A stretch of DNA of 64,000 nt from Hirschia litorea. GTDB taxonomy: Bacteria; Pseudomonadota; Alphaproteobacteria; Caulobacterales; Hyphomonadaceae. The notes under the pieces are model-generated. The model searched no databases, had not been told where the DNA came from, and saw only the letters and a program-made list of their open reading frames with translations. The position numbers and the translations under genes were made by a program. The stretch is taken from NCBI RefSeq assembly GCF_042665075.1, contig NZ_JBHTBR010000005.1, positions 1,222,446 through 1,286,445 on the forward strand, written 5' to 3'. This document shows positions 47,137 to 57,054 of this stretch, one piece after another (position 1 is the first letter of the stretch; each line of letters starts with the position of its first letter).

Positions 47137-47157
47137 TTTTGCATGTGTGTTGCAAAA
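47137..47157. promoter_or_regulatory. TGCAAAA-type operator candidate (GH97 promoter side)
   Basis: TTTTGCA-TGTGTGT-TGCAAAA is a perfect 7-7-7 inverted repeat, 53 bases before the GH97 start. A third half-site (TTGCAAAAATA) follows near 47180. Confidence 0.55.
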
Positions 47158-47209
47158 AATAGCAAAATGTGTAGGTTTGTTGCAAAAATATACACATCGG
47201 GGAGAGAAA

Positions 47210-50143
47210 ATGAATATGACAAGCTGGTCAAAGGCTATAGTTCTGCTAGCTGCCTGCTTAGGCGCTGGTCCATTTGCGTTTGCGCAGAGCCAGTCGGCTG
47301 ATGTCGCCACGGTCACTGAGCGCAAACAGGGTGATGGCGTTACGCTTGTCTCACCTGATGGAAGAATAGAATTTCAGCTTAAAATTCAAGATGGAAAACT
47401 AATCTATTCGGTTTCAAAATCCGGTGAGGTTGTTCTGGCCCCGTCTCGATTGGGGTTGAGGTTTGCGTCCGGTAAAGATTTGGACACTGATTTTATAATT
47501 GGCGACGTATCCCGAAATATCTCGGATGAAACATGGGAACAACCATGGGGAGAAAAGCGGCTCGTCGTTGATAAGCACTCTGAAGTACTGGTGACACTAC
47601 TTTCAGCAAAAGACCAAACGCCGCAATTTAATTTACGAGCACGCGTATTTGATGGCGGTGTAGGGTTTCGTTATGAAGTTCCAGATACTGGCGCGCGGGC
47701 AATTGTTGATGAGTTGACCGAATTTAGTCTTGATCCTGCGTCTCTTGCGTGGTGGACACCTGCTGGAGAATTTAATCGTTATGAGTATATTTATCGCACT
47801 ACACCATTAAATGAAATGGAGCGTGCGCATACTCCATTTACGTTGAAACTTCCTAACTCAAATACACATGTCGCTATTCATGAAGCTGCGCTCGTTGATT
47901 ATTCCGGCATGTGGTTAGATCAACGTAGGGCAGGTGTGCTGGAAGCAGACCTTGCGCCGCGTCATGATGGTGTAAAAGTACGTGTTGAGGGAGCTTTTGA
48001 TACACCTTGGCGTGTTATTCAGATAGCGGATGATGCTGCCGGATTGATCAATGGATCGGATATTTATCTCAATTTGAATGAGCCGAATAAGTTAGGTGAT
48101 GTTTCATATTTTAAGCCGGGCAAGTATATTGGTATTTGGTGGGGAATGCACATCAATAAATATACTTGGGGGTCCGGCCCACAGCACGGTGCTACGACTG
48201 AAAACACAAAGGCCTATATTGATTTTGCGGCGGAAAATGGTTTTAGCGGGGTTCTCGTTGAAGGATGGAATATTGGATGGGATGGGGACTGGTTTAATAA
48301 TGGTGATTTATTTAGCTTCACCCAAGCCTATCCAGACTTTAATCTGCCAGAGCTAAGCGTCTATGCTAAAGAGCGAGGTGTACACATAATCGGGCACCAT
48401 GAGACATCTGGTAATATCACCAATTATGAGAACCAGCTTGAGGCGGCATTCGATCTTTATGAGGCGAATGGCATACCTGCGGTAAAGACAGGTTATGTGG
48501 CTGATGGCAGCGATCTTAAATTCATAGATGCAGAAGGGCATCCAAGATACACTTGGCATGCCAGCCAAGAACGCGTCGTGCACGATTTACATGTTTTAAA
48601 ACGTGCACATGAGCATGGTATTGCTGTGAATGCACATGAGCCGGTGAAGGATACGGGATTGCGTCGCACATACCCAAATGCGATTTCACGCGAGGGTGCG
48701 CGGGGGATGGAATTTAATGCTTGGGGCACGCCGCCTAATCCACCCGAACATCAGGCGATATTACCCTTTACGCGGATGCTATCTGGGCCTTTTGATTTTA
48801 CACCCGGTATTTTTGACCTCATGCCAAATGGTGAAGATGACGAAAATCGTGTGCCCTCGACATTGGCCAAACAATTGGCGCTGTATGTAACGATTTATAG
48901 TCCTATTCAAATGGCCGCAGACTTGCCTGAAAACTATAAGAAATTTCCAAATGCGTTTCAGTTCATAAAAGATGTGCCCACGGATTGGGAGCAGTCGATT
49001 GCATTAGCGGGTGAGGTTGGTGATTTCGTCGTGATGGCGCGCCAAGAGCGCGGCGCAGAAAATTGGTATGTTGGTGCTGTGAGTGACGAAAATGCGCGTG
49101 AGGTAAAGCTTGATTTCGCATTTTTGGATGCCAATCGCACATATCGGGCTGAAATTTATAGAGATGGCGATTCAGCAAATTGGGAAACTGCACCTTATGA
49201 TATTGCGATTGATAAACGTATTGTCACGTCTCAAACAAAACTTGGTTTAAAGCTTGCTGCGGGTGGCGGTTTTGCAATTCGTATTGTGCCTGTTGAGGCA
49301 GCTCAAATTGAGTCTTTGAAGCCGGTCCCTGCAATGAAAAAAGTAGTGCTAGAGAATCTTGGTGCACCACATATTCCAGAACGTGATGTGACAGTACTTG
49401 TGCCTGCCGGCTATGATGCGTCTGATGATCGTTATCCTGTTATTTATATGCATGACGGGCAGAATTTAATTGAACCAGGGCGTGCGGTTACAGGGGATGA
49501 GTGGAAGGTTGATGAAACACTCGCGAGATTAATTGCAGAGGAGAAGGTGAGACCTGCAATTATTGTTGCTATTGAGCATGGGCAAGAACGCTGGCGTGAA
49601 TATGCTCCGGAAGCCTTTTTGGAAAATTTGAAGCTGGCAGTGAAAGATGAATCGCAAACGCCTTTTTCAGATGATTATCTTTCCTTTATTGTTGAAGACC
49701 TGAAACCTAAAATAGACGCTGAATTTAGAGTGTTGGATGGGGCAGAAAATACTTTTGTGATGGGGGCATCTATGGGTGGGTTAATCTCGCTTTATGCTGT
49801 GTCTCAATATCCAGATGTTTTTGGTGCAGCAGCGGGACTTTCTACGCATTGGCCGCTTGTTGATCCAAAAAGTGTGAAGCCTAAAAAGGCAATCAAAGCG
49901 ATCCAAAAAAGTTTGAGTGCTGGTGGTATAGATGCATCCAAGCATCGCTTTTGGTTTGATCACGGTACCTTGAATTTGGATGCGCATTATCCTGAATACC
50001 AAAAGCGAATGGATGGTTATTTTTCCAAGCGTGGTTTTGGCGCGGAAAACTATGCATCCCGCATGTATGATGGCGCAGACCATAATGAAGCAAGTTGGGC
50101 AGCTAGGCTGGAAGATCCGTTGATCTTTCTTTTGGGAAAATAG
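47210..50143 (+). CDS. GH97 alpha-glucosidase fused to an esterase domain
   Basis: 977 residues from ATG 47210 (GGGGAGA upstream). A Sec signal ending AFAQ exports it. Residues ~30-690 are GH97: YIGIWWGMHINKYTW, GVLVEGWNIGWDGDW, IIGHHETSGNITNYE, NAHEPVKDTGLRRTYPN and SREGARGMEFNAW. The last three contain the glutamates of the inverting, calcium-dependent SusB-like subgroup. From ~710 a complete alpha/beta-hydrolase esterase domain follows (RYPVIYMHDGQNL, GASMGG nucleophile elbow, DGADHNEASW with the His). GH97 enzymes usually end before this; the fusion combines glucan hydrolysis with de-esterification. It starts the operon with SLC45-like transporter and amylase. Confidence 0.9.
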   Translation: MNMTSWSKAIVLLAACLGAGPFAFAQSQSADVATVTERKQGDGVTLVSPDGRIEFQLKIQDGKLIYSVSKSGEVVLAPSRLGLRFASGKDLDTDFIIGDVSRNISDETWEQPWGEKRLVVDKHSEVLVTLLSAKDQTPQFNLRARVFDGGVGFRYEVPDTGARAIVDELTEFSLDPASLAWWTPAGEFNRYEYIYRTTPLNEMERAHTPFTLKLPNSNTHVAIHEAALVDYSGMWLDQRRAGVLEADLAPRHDGVKVRVEGAFDTPWRVIQIADDAAGLINGSDIYLNLNEPNKLGDVSYFKPGKYIGIWWGMHINKYTWGSGPQHGATTENTKAYIDFAAENGFSGVLVEGWNIGWDGDWFNNGDLFSFTQAYPDFNLPELSVYAKERGVHIIGHHETSGNITNYENQLEAAFDLYEANGIPAVKTGYVADGSDLKFIDAEGHPRYTWHASQERVVHDLHVLKRAHEHGIAVNAHEPVKDTGLRRTYPNAISREGARGMEFNAWGTPPNPPEHQAILPFTRMLSGPFDFTPGIFDLMPNGEDDENRVPSTLAKQLALYVTIYSPIQMAADLPENYKKFPNAFQFIKDVPTDWEQSIALAGEVGDFVVMARQERGAENWYVGAVSDENAREVKLDFAFLDANRTYRAEIYRDGDSANWETAPYDIAIDKRIVTSQTKLGLKLAAGGGFAIRIVPVEAAQIESLKPVPAMKKVVLENLGAPHIPERDVTVLVPAGYDASDDRYPVIYMHDGQNLIEPGRAVTGDEWKVDETLARLIAEEKVRPAIIVAIEHGQERWREYAPEAFLENLKLAVKDESQTPFSDDYLSFIVEDLKPKIDAEFRVLDGAENTFVMGASMGGLISLYAVSQYPDVFGAAAGLSTHWPLVDPKSVKPKKAIKAIQKSLSAGGIDASKHRFWFDHGTLNLDAHYPEYQKRMDGYFSKRGFGAENYASRMYDGADHNEASWAARLEDPLIFLLGK

Positions 50144-50212
50144 TGCGCAGCATTAAATGTAAATAAGGGGCAAAACCGGATTTAATAATTCCGGAGCGCT
50201 GAGGGAGCGAGT

Positions 50213-51763
50213 ATGCAGAAGCCTAGTTTAAGTTTTGGCCAAATTTGGAACATGTGTTTTGGATTCCTTGGGATTCAAATCGGATTTGACCTGCAAAGCG
50301 GTAATATGAGCCGTATTTTCCAGACCCTCGGTGCGGAAATGGACTCGCTTGCCATCTTGTGGATTGCGGCCCCGCTAACGGGGTTGTTGATACAACCAAT
50401 TGTTGGGCATTTATCAGACAAGACATGGGGAAGGTTTGGTCGCCGTCGTCCTTACTTCATGATTGGTGCAATACTTGCGAGCCTCTCATTGTTTGTGATG
50501 CCAAACAGCCCCAATTTGTGGATTGCGGCGGGTGTGCTTTGGATACTTGATGCATCCTTAAACATTACAATGGAGCCAACGCGCGCTTTTGTTGGTGATA
50601 TGTTGCCTAGTCGTCAGCGTACAATGGGGTATGCGATGCAGAGCTTCTTCATTGGTATTGGGGCTGTGCTAGCGGGGGCGTTGCCTTGGTTGTTGACCCA
50701 ATGGGGTGTTGAAAATACTGCGCCAGAAGGACAGATACCGCTTACGGTTCACATCGCTTTTTATGTGGGGGGGGCAGCGCTCTTTCTTGCGGTTTTAGTG
50801 ACTGTTTTGACGACCAAAGAGTATTCACCCGAAGAGATGGAAGCGTTTGAAAAGGCAAAACGCAGTGAAGAAGGCGGGGTCGAGCCTGAGCCTGTTGAGA
50901 ATAAGCAAGCTCAATATTTTTATAAGGGCGGTCTAATCTGGCTCGTGCTTGGTAGTTTGCTGGGGGTGTTTTTCTTTACTGGCCGTCAAGAAGCGCGCCC
51001 TGAATGGTTTGGGAATGTTGAGTTTGGAAAAGACCTCTATGTGCTTGCTGGAATGATTGCGGTTTTTGGAATCATTCAGCTTGTAGCAGGAGCAATGACG
51101 GCACAACGCAAAGTGCACAATGGGTATGTGGAGGTGGTGAACGATTTATTCCGTATGCCGCTCGCTATGCGCCAACTTGCTGTGGTTCAGTTTTTTTCGT
51201 GGTTTGGGCTATTTGCGATGTGGATTTACGGCACGCCCGCAATCGCTGATTTTCATTATGGAGCCACAAATGCGCAGAGTGCGCTATATCAAGAGGCAGG
51301 TAACTGGTGGGCCTTGCTGGGGGCTGTTCGCAATGGAGTCGCTGCTGCGGGTGCGCTGGGTATAATATGGTTGGCGACGAAAATGGATAATCGCAAATTG
51401 CACGCTGTATGTATGGCATGTGGTGCGCTGGGTTTTGCTGGGCTTATTTTGTTTAAAGCGCCGGCTATGCTGGTTGTGCCAATGATAGGGGTCGGGATCG
51501 CGTGGGCAGCGATTGTGTCCGTGCCATATGCGATTTTGGCGAGTTCCGTGCCTAGCAATAAAATGGGTATCTATATGGGAGTATTCAATATTTTCATTGT
51601 GGTGCCTCAGCTTGTAGCAGCGACATTGTTGGGCTTTTTGATCCGGACATTTTTCAGCAATGAGCCCATATGGGCGTTTGCGATTGCTGCGACCTCATTT
51701 GCTTGTGCAGCTATCGCAGTGATGTTTGTTACCAAGACCTCGCAAGAAGAGGTGGCGTCATGA
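50213..51763 (+). CDS. SLC45-like maltose/maltodextrin MFS transporter
   Basis: 516 residues with about 12 membrane helices. GHLSDKTWGRFGRRRPYFMI after helix 2 is the hallmark of the GPH/SLC45-type sugar transporters such as the Caulobacter maltose permease. A charged loop of ~40 residues (EEMEAFEKAKRSEEGGVEPE) divides the halves. It moves maltose or maltodextrins across the inner membrane, probably with protons. It is downstream of the GH97 gene and overlaps the amylase gene by four bases (ATGA). Confidence 0.87.
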   Translation: MQKPSLSFGQIWNMCFGFLGIQIGFDLQSGNMSRIFQTLGAEMDSLAILWIAAPLTGLLIQPIVGHLSDKTWGRFGRRRPYFMIGAILASLSLFVMPNSPNLWIAAGVLWILDASLNITMEPTRAFVGDMLPSRQRTMGYAMQSFFIGIGAVLAGALPWLLTQWGVENTAPEGQIPLTVHIAFYVGGAALFLAVLVTVLTTKEYSPEEMEAFEKAKRSEEGGVEPEPVENKQAQYFYKGGLIWLVLGSLLGVFFFTGRQEARPEWFGNVEFGKDLYVLAGMIAVFGIIQLVAGAMTAQRKVHNGYVEVVNDLFRMPLAMRQLAVVQFFSWFGLFAMWIYGTPAIADFHYGATNAQSALYQEAGNWWALLGAVRNGVAAAGALGIIWLATKMDNRKLHAVCMACGALGFAGLILFKAPAMLVVPMIGVGIAWAAIVSVPYAILASSVPSNKMGIYMGVFNIFIVVPQLVAATLLGFLIRTFFSNEPIWAFAIAATSFACAAIAVMFVTKTSQEEVAS

Positions 51764-53175
51764 TACGGGCTGCGTTGATATTGGCGTTTAGTGTCTGCGC
51801 AATGGCGTGTTCTGATCAAACAAGCGGTCAAGAAGAACTTCAGATGACGCAGGATGTTGCTGCGCCTGATTATACCCCCAAACCTTATGTGCAGATTGAG
51901 CATCCAGAATGGACAAGGGACGCGGTGATTTATCAGATCAATACGCGTCAATTCACGCCGGAGGGAAGTTTCAAAGCAGCGCAGGCGCAACTACCGCGAT
52001 TGGCGCAAATGGGGATTGATATCGTTTGGCTGATGCCCATACACCCTATTGGTGAGGTTGAACGGAAAGGGGAGCTTGGTTCTCCCTATGCCGTGAAGGA
52101 CTATCGTGCTGTGAATCCTGAATTTGGTACGCTTGAAGATTTGAAAGCTTTCGTGGATGCAGCGCATGCGCTTGATATGCATGTGATTTTAGATTGGGTG
52201 GCCAATCATACAGCGTGGGACAATCACCTCGTCACCGAACACCCTGAGTGGTACGAGCGTGATTTGCGCGGTGAGCTGGAGCCTACACCATGGGTGAATT
52301 GGTCCGATATTATCGATCTGGACTATTCCCAAGCAGGTCTGCGCAAATACATGACAGACTCTATGCGCTATTGGGTTGAGGATGTCGGTGTGGATGGTTT
52401 TCGCGCCGATGTGGCTGGGTTGGTGCCGCTAGATTTTTGGGAAACAGTGCGGGCGGAATTGGATAAGGTTAAGCCTGTATTTATGCTTGCTGAATACGAG
52501 CAGCGCGATGTGCATGCAAAGGCATTTGATGCGACCTATGCGTGGGGCTGGAAAGAAACCATGCAGAAAATAGCACATGGCGATGCGGATGCTTCTGCAT
52601 TTGAATGGTATTATTTCGAGAACCAAGGGTTGTGGCCTGATGATGCTTACCGCATGTTATATACATCCAATCATGATCAAAATTCATGGGATGAAGCTGC
52701 GCCTATTATGTATGGTGATGCGTATGAAAATGCGATTGTTTTATCATTTCTGAGCGAAGGCATACCGCTTATTTATAACGGTCAAGAAGCTTTTAATGAG
52801 CGTATGCTTGCTTTCTTTGAGCGTGATCCGATTGCATGGCAGGCGCATGAAATAGCTAATCTTTTTAAACGTTTAATTGATCTGAAAACAGAACAAACAG
52901 CGTTGCACAACGGAAAATCCGGTGCGCGTATGGTTGGCTTGAAGCATAACAATAAATCTCAGATATTTGCATTTATAAGACGTAATGAAGCGTCACGTGT
53001 CATTGGCATTTTCAATATGTCAGCAGAGGCCGCAAAAGTTGAGATTGAGGACGCTATTATGCCTGGACTTTACAAGGATGCGTTTAGTGGTGAATTCGTA
53101 GAAGTTGCCAATGGGCAGGAATGGTCTTTAGAGCCATGGCGAAATCGCGTGCTTATTGGTGTGGAGATGCAATAG
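51760..53175 (+). CDS. GH13 amylase lipoprotein
   Basis: 471 residues from ATG 51760 overlapping the transporter stop. Lipobox AMAC (Cys17) anchors it. The barrel shows DAVIYQINTRQFTPEGSFKA, VILDWVANHT, DGFRADVAG with nucleophile Asp217, MLAEYEQRD with Glu245 and YTSNHDQNSW, all catalytic residues present. This short type is close to periplasmic alpha-amylases and cyclomaltodextrinases of TonB-based maltodextrin systems. It ends two bases before the convergent DUF6445 gene. Confidence 0.88.
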   Translation: MIRAALILAFSVCAMACSDQTSGQEELQMTQDVAAPDYTPKPYVQIEHPEWTRDAVIYQINTRQFTPEGSFKAAQAQLPRLAQMGIDIVWLMPIHPIGEVERKGELGSPYAVKDYRAVNPEFGTLEDLKAFVDAAHALDMHVILDWVANHTAWDNHLVTEHPEWYERDLRGELEPTPWVNWSDIIDLDYSQAGLRKYMTDSMRYWVEDVGVDGFRADVAGLVPLDFWETVRAELDKVKPVFMLAEYEQRDVHAKAFDATYAWGWKETMQKIAHGDADASAFEWYYFENQGLWPDDAYRMLYTSNHDQNSWDEAAPIMYGDAYENAIVLSFLSEGIPLIYNGQEAFNERMLAFFERDPIAWQAHEIANLFKRLIDLKTEQTALHNGKSGARMVGLKHNNKSQIFAFIRRNEASRVIGIFNMSAEAAKVEIEDAIMPGLYKDAFSGEFVEVANGQEWSLEPWRNRVLIGVEMQ

Positions 53176-53176
53176 T

Positions 53177-53857
53177 TTAGGGCCGTGCTCGCATGAAAGT
53201 ATTTAGGGTAATGCGTGCATTTTCAATGCGTTGCCCGATATTTTCTGGGCGTTTAATGAGGCCGGAGTGAAGATTGATACCTTTGTATATCACCATACGA
53301 TTGAATTTTGCGGGGATCGTGCCAATGCATTCGAAAATGGCATCTGATTGGTTAAAATAGGCGGGTTTGGGTAGGCCGTGAATTGCAACATCTTGCTTGA
53401 GTTTTGCGTCATATATCCCCAATCTATCCGCGGATAGATGCTCAAATCCTGTGGAATTGTGTCGGTAGAAACCAGTGCCGCCGTCTTGTTCGGGGCAAAG
53501 ATAGTGAAGTAGGGCGATCGTGTTTGTATCTGTCCCATCAAAGTGCGGGATACGCTGAATTGGGGTTAGTTTTTCAGGCGGTGTATTAACGATTGAATAA
53601 TTACACTCGATGAAATGTGCACCCGAATTGAATGCAAAAACGTCAGCTAGAACGTGCTTTAGGAGAGCGTCTTGTTCTTGGAGGTAAGCGGGAGATGATT
53701 GCGCACGTAAGCCAGGATAATGTCGTCCGGCAGGACCATACTGCGATGAATGCGCGGCTTTTAATAAAGTGTCTGGGGACGAAGAAAAATCGTCGATAAC
53801 GACAATGGGGTTTTGTTCTTTTCCAAAGCGGTGGATTTCAAATCGCGTATCAGTCAT
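53177..53857 (-). CDS. DUF6445 family protein
   Basis: 226 residues from ATG 53857. Sequence includes VVIDDFSSSPDTLLKAAHSS, HYPGLRAQSSPAYL, IPHFDGTDTNTIALLHYLC, GTGFYRHNSTGFE and RMVIYKGINLHSGLI. The HFDGTD and LHSG parts have the spacing of a 2OG-oxygenase-like jelly roll (HxD...H), but DUF6445 has no proven activity. Such genes often sit beside tryptophan-halogenase-like and TonB-receptor genes; here a halogenase gene is divergent 107 bases away. Confidence 0.72.
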   Translation of the reverse strand: MTDTRFEIHRFGKEQNPIVVIDDFSSSPDTLLKAAHSSQYGPAGRHYPGLRAQSSPAYLQEQDALLKHVLADVFAFNSGAHFIECNYSIVNTPPEKLTPIQRIPHFDGTDTNTIALLHYLCPEQDGGTGFYRHNSTGFEHLSADRLGIYDAKLKQDVAIHGLPKPAYFNQSDAIFECIGTIPAKFNRMVIYKGINLHSGLIKRPENIGQRIENARITLNTFMRARP

Positions 53858-53964
53858 GATGTATTTAATAGCACGTCCAATTCTGCTTGCGAACAAAATA
53901 ATGATTTCATTCAAATAGATAAATAATACATATTGGAAAGCTTAAAACGAAAGATGGCTTTGAG

Positions 53965-55473
53965 ATGAATGCAGCTCCGATAAAAACGATAGCGATTATT
54001 GGCGGCGGGTCAGCTGGTTGGATGGCGGCTGCTGCATTATCTAATGCGCTTCAAAAAAGCTGTCAGATAAAACTGGTGGAGTCCGAAGAAATTGGGACGG
54101 TGGGTGTGGGTGAAGCGACCATTCCACCGGTGAAATATTTCAATGCACAATTGGGTATAGATGAAGCTAGTTTCATGCGTGAAACCAATGCGACGTTTAA
54201 ACTGGGAATAGAATTTATTGATTGGGCTGGTAAAAATCAGTCTTACTTCCATCCTTTTGGGCAGTATGGGGCTGAGTTTGATCAAACCCCATTTTATCAA
54301 TACTGGATGCGCGAAGCGATACGGGGGGATATTTCCCAATCTATCGACATGTTTTCCATGGCTTGGAAAATGTCGGAGGCGGGTAAATTTCAGCATCCAG
54401 AAAAGGATAAGCGGAAAATACAATCTACCTTTGATTATGCTTATCATTTCGATGCGAATTTATATGCGCGTTTCTTACGGAAATATAGTGAGCTACGAGG
54501 AGTGGAGCGGCTTGAGGGGAAGGTGGTCAATGTTGAATTGCGTGCCGAAACGGGTGATATTGAAAAAATACTATTGCAGAGCGGCGAGACAATAGAGGCT
54601 GACTTGTACATTGATTGTACTGGCTTTTATGGTGTTCTTATAGAAAAAGCGTTACAGACAGGATACGAGGATTGGTCGCGCTGGTTACCATGTGATCGTG
54701 CCGTGGCTGCAGCCTGCAATGCTGCTGAAGGGCCTTTGCTAGCCTATACCAAGTCGACTGCTAAGGCTGCGGGTTGGCAGTGGAGGATACCTTTGCAGCA
54801 CAGGGTTGGTAATGGCTATGTCTACTCCAGCCAGCATCTTGCCCCGCATTTAGCTGAAGACGAATTGATGAAATCAATAGAAGGGGATGCGTTGGTCGAT
54901 GCGCGTCATCTTCGATTTGTGACGGGACGACGAAAGAAGTTTTGGAACAAAAATTGTGTCGCGATTGGGCTATCTGCTGGTTTTATGGAGCCACTTGAAT
55001 CGACGAGTTTGCACCTCATCCAATATGGGATAATGCGTTTGCTCGCGCTTTTTCCCAGTGCGGATATGTCTCCTTTATTGGCGGACGAATATAATGCGCT
55101 GACCTCTGCGGAATACGAACGCATTCGTGATTTTTTGATTTTGCATTACAAGGCAACTGAGCGCGATGATACGTCATTTTGGCAATATTGCGCGAACATG
55201 CCGATTCCAGATCGACTAGCCTATAAAATGGAACAGTTTCGTGAAAACGGAATCTTGGTTTCCGATGAAAGGGAGTTGTTTCACAATCCAAGCTGGATAG
55301 CTGTCTATTTGGGGCAGGGAATTAAACCCAAGCGAGCGCCGGCACTCACATCATACCGAATGCAAGTTCCGGTGTCAGAGCGTTTTTCTCAAGTGCAGGC
55401 AGCAATGCAAAGCGCATTGAAAGTGATGCCCGATCATCGCACTTATGTTGAAAATTATTGTAAGTCTACCTGA
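53965..55473 (+). CDS. flavin-dependent tryptophan-halogenase-like protein 1
   Basis: 502 residues. The FAD site is GGGSAGW at 13-19 and GVGEATIP follows at 47-54. The halogenase-defining lysine is Lys79 in NATFKLGIEF, the WxWxIP motif is at 271-276, and the glutamate near the lysine is in GFMEPLESTS (Glu345). All marks of an active flavin-dependent halogenase are therefore present. Relatives in Brevundimonas and Xanthomonas (BrvH type) brominate indole-like compounds in vitro; the natural substrate is unknown. It ends tail-to-tail with a second copy, overlapping it by 19 bases. Confidence 0.88.
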   Translation: MNAAPIKTIAIIGGGSAGWMAAAALSNALQKSCQIKLVESEEIGTVGVGEATIPPVKYFNAQLGIDEASFMRETNATFKLGIEFIDWAGKNQSYFHPFGQYGAEFDQTPFYQYWMREAIRGDISQSIDMFSMAWKMSEAGKFQHPEKDKRKIQSTFDYAYHFDANLYARFLRKYSELRGVERLEGKVVNVELRAETGDIEKILLQSGETIEADLYIDCTGFYGVLIEKALQTGYEDWSRWLPCDRAVAAACNAAEGPLLAYTKSTAKAAGWQWRIPLQHRVGNGYVYSSQHLAPHLAEDELMKSIEGDALVDARHLRFVTGRRKKFWNKNCVAIGLSAGFMEPLESTSLHLIQYGIMRLLALFPSADMSPLLADEYNALTSAEYERIRDFLILHYKATERDDTSFWQYCANMPIPDRLAYKMEQFRENGILVSDERELFHNPSWIAVYLGQGIKPKRAPALTSYRMQVPVSERFSQVQAAMQSALKVMPDHRTYVENYCKST

Positions 55474-56963
55474 CAATTGCGCGTTAGGAAGTCTTCATGG
55501 CTTGGAAGTTGAGCTTCAGCCTGCGCAATAATTGCGTCAATATCGGCTAAGAATTTCTCTAATTGGTCGGTTGATAGCCTATCTGCCATTGCGTGATAGG
55601 ATTGGGGTATAAGGCCTTGGCCAATCATGACCTGAACCCAGCTTGCTTCTCTAAACAAATCTTCTGGTTCTTTATGGATGCGACCTGTTGCAGAGAATAA
55701 CTCCAGTTTTTGTTTTAGACTGTCTGGAATATCCATATTTTTGCAATAGCGCCAAAAATCAGAGTCTTCGCGCTGGGTGCAATGATAGTGCAGGATTATA
55801 AAGTCACGTATTAATTCATATTCTTTGGAGACTTGGCGATTGTATTCATTGATATTGGCCGGCTCCATTTTTTGGGTAGGCAATAATTCAATTAAGCGGG
55901 AAATATTTGATTGGATGAGGTGGATTGATGTGGATTCCAGGGGTTCAAGAAAACCACTCGACAGGCCAATTGAAATACAGTTTTTGTGCCAAAACTTCTC
56001 ACGTCGTCCGGTGGTGAAGCGGATGTGGTTGGGGTCTGCAATGGGAGGACCGTCCAGGTTCGACAATAGAATTTCAAGGGCGGTTTCATCCTGCATGAAT
56101 TGATCACTATAGACATGCCCATTACCTGTGCGGTGCTGTAGAGGAATGCGCCATTGCCAGCCTGCGGTGTGCGCAATGGATTTTGTGTAAGGGACGAGCG
56201 GACGGGTGCTTTGAGAAGGGACTGCGATAGCACGATTGCAGGGGAGCCAATGGGTCCAGTCCTGATAGCTAACGCCTAAGGCTTTATCTATTAAAAGGCC
56301 GCGAAAACCGGAGCAATCAATAAAAAGATCACCTTCAATTTGGGGGCCGTTTTCAAGTTTTACATGGTCTATAAAGCCGGTGTGGGGATTGAGTACTGTT
56401 TGTTTTACGAAGCCTTCAATGCGTGTGACACCTGACGTTTCTGCAAAATTGCGAAGGAAGCGGGCATATAATCCAGCATCAAAATGAAAGGCATAGGATA
56501 GCCCTGTCATTCCAGTTTTGCCAATGCGTTCTAAACGGTCAAACTTATTGGAGTAGGCCACTTTGTGGTGAAGTGAGTAATCCCAAAGAGAGCTTTGTTT
56601 ACCTTCTTCTTGGGCGCGCTTCCAATAGTGATGAAATTGGAGGTTGGAAAGGTTGAGGCCCACATCGCCAAATGTGTGAAGGTAGCTTTCTCCAATTTTG
56701 CCCCAGTTAGAAAATTCAATGCCGAGTTTTATTGTGCCTTTAGTGGCTTTTAAAAACGTATTTTCATTCAGCCCCAACATACCATTTAGACGACGTATTT
56801 GCGGTATGGTGGCTTCGCCAACTCCGACTGTGGCAATTGAGTCTGATTCAATTAAAGTCACGGAGATTGATGGGGGCAGGAGCTTAGCGAGTGCAGCAGC
56901 CGATATCCAACCAGCAGTACCGCCGCCTACGATGACAATCTTCTGAATCTGCGTATTAGTCAT
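55455..56963 (-). CDS. flavin-dependent tryptophan-halogenase-like protein 2
   Basis: 502 residues, the same length as the convergent neighbour but clearly diverged. FAD motif GGGTAGW at 13-19, Lys79 in KGTIKLGIEF, WxWxIP near 269-274 and FLEPLESTSIHLIQ are all present, so it should be catalytically competent. It lies directly downstream of the MalA-type receptor gene on the same strand but is separated from it by a terminator. Two different halogenases in one locus suggest two substrates or positions. Confidence 0.88.
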   Translation of the reverse strand: MTNTQIQKIVIVGGGTAGWISAAALAKLLPPSISVTLIESDSIATVGVGEATIPQIRRLNGMLGLNENTFLKATKGTIKLGIEFSNWGKIGESYLHTFGDVGLNLSNLQFHHYWKRAQEEGKQSSLWDYSLHHKVAYSNKFDRLERIGKTGMTGLSYAFHFDAGLYARFLRNFAETSGVTRIEGFVKQTVLNPHTGFIDHVKLENGPQIEGDLFIDCSGFRGLLIDKALGVSYQDWTHWLPCNRAIAVPSQSTRPLVPYTKSIAHTAGWQWRIPLQHRTGNGHVYSDQFMQDETALEILLSNLDGPPIADPNHIRFTTGRREKFWHKNCISIGLSSGFLEPLESTSIHLIQSNISRLIELLPTQKMEPANINEYNRQVSKEYELIRDFIILHYHCTQREDSDFWRYCKNMDIPDSLKQKLELFSATGRIHKEPEDLFREASWVQVMIGQGLIPQSYHAMADRLSTDQLEKFLADIDAIIAQAEAQLPSHEDFLTRNCQVDLQ

Positions 56964-56996
56964 GGCAATACTCTAGCAGAGGAATAGGGAACAAAA

Positions 56997-57022
56997 TAGC
57001 CCGCACGTTTCCATGCGGGCTA
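56997..57022 (-). terminator. intrinsic terminator of the TBDR gene
   Basis: TAGCCCGCA-CGTTTCCA-TGCGGGCTA, a 9-bp perfect stem; read on the minus strand it is followed by TTTTGTT. It lies 33 bases after the receptor stop. Confidence 0.75.
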
Positions 57023-57054
57023 AGTTTAAGATTAAGGTAGGGAGGAAACCTAAT

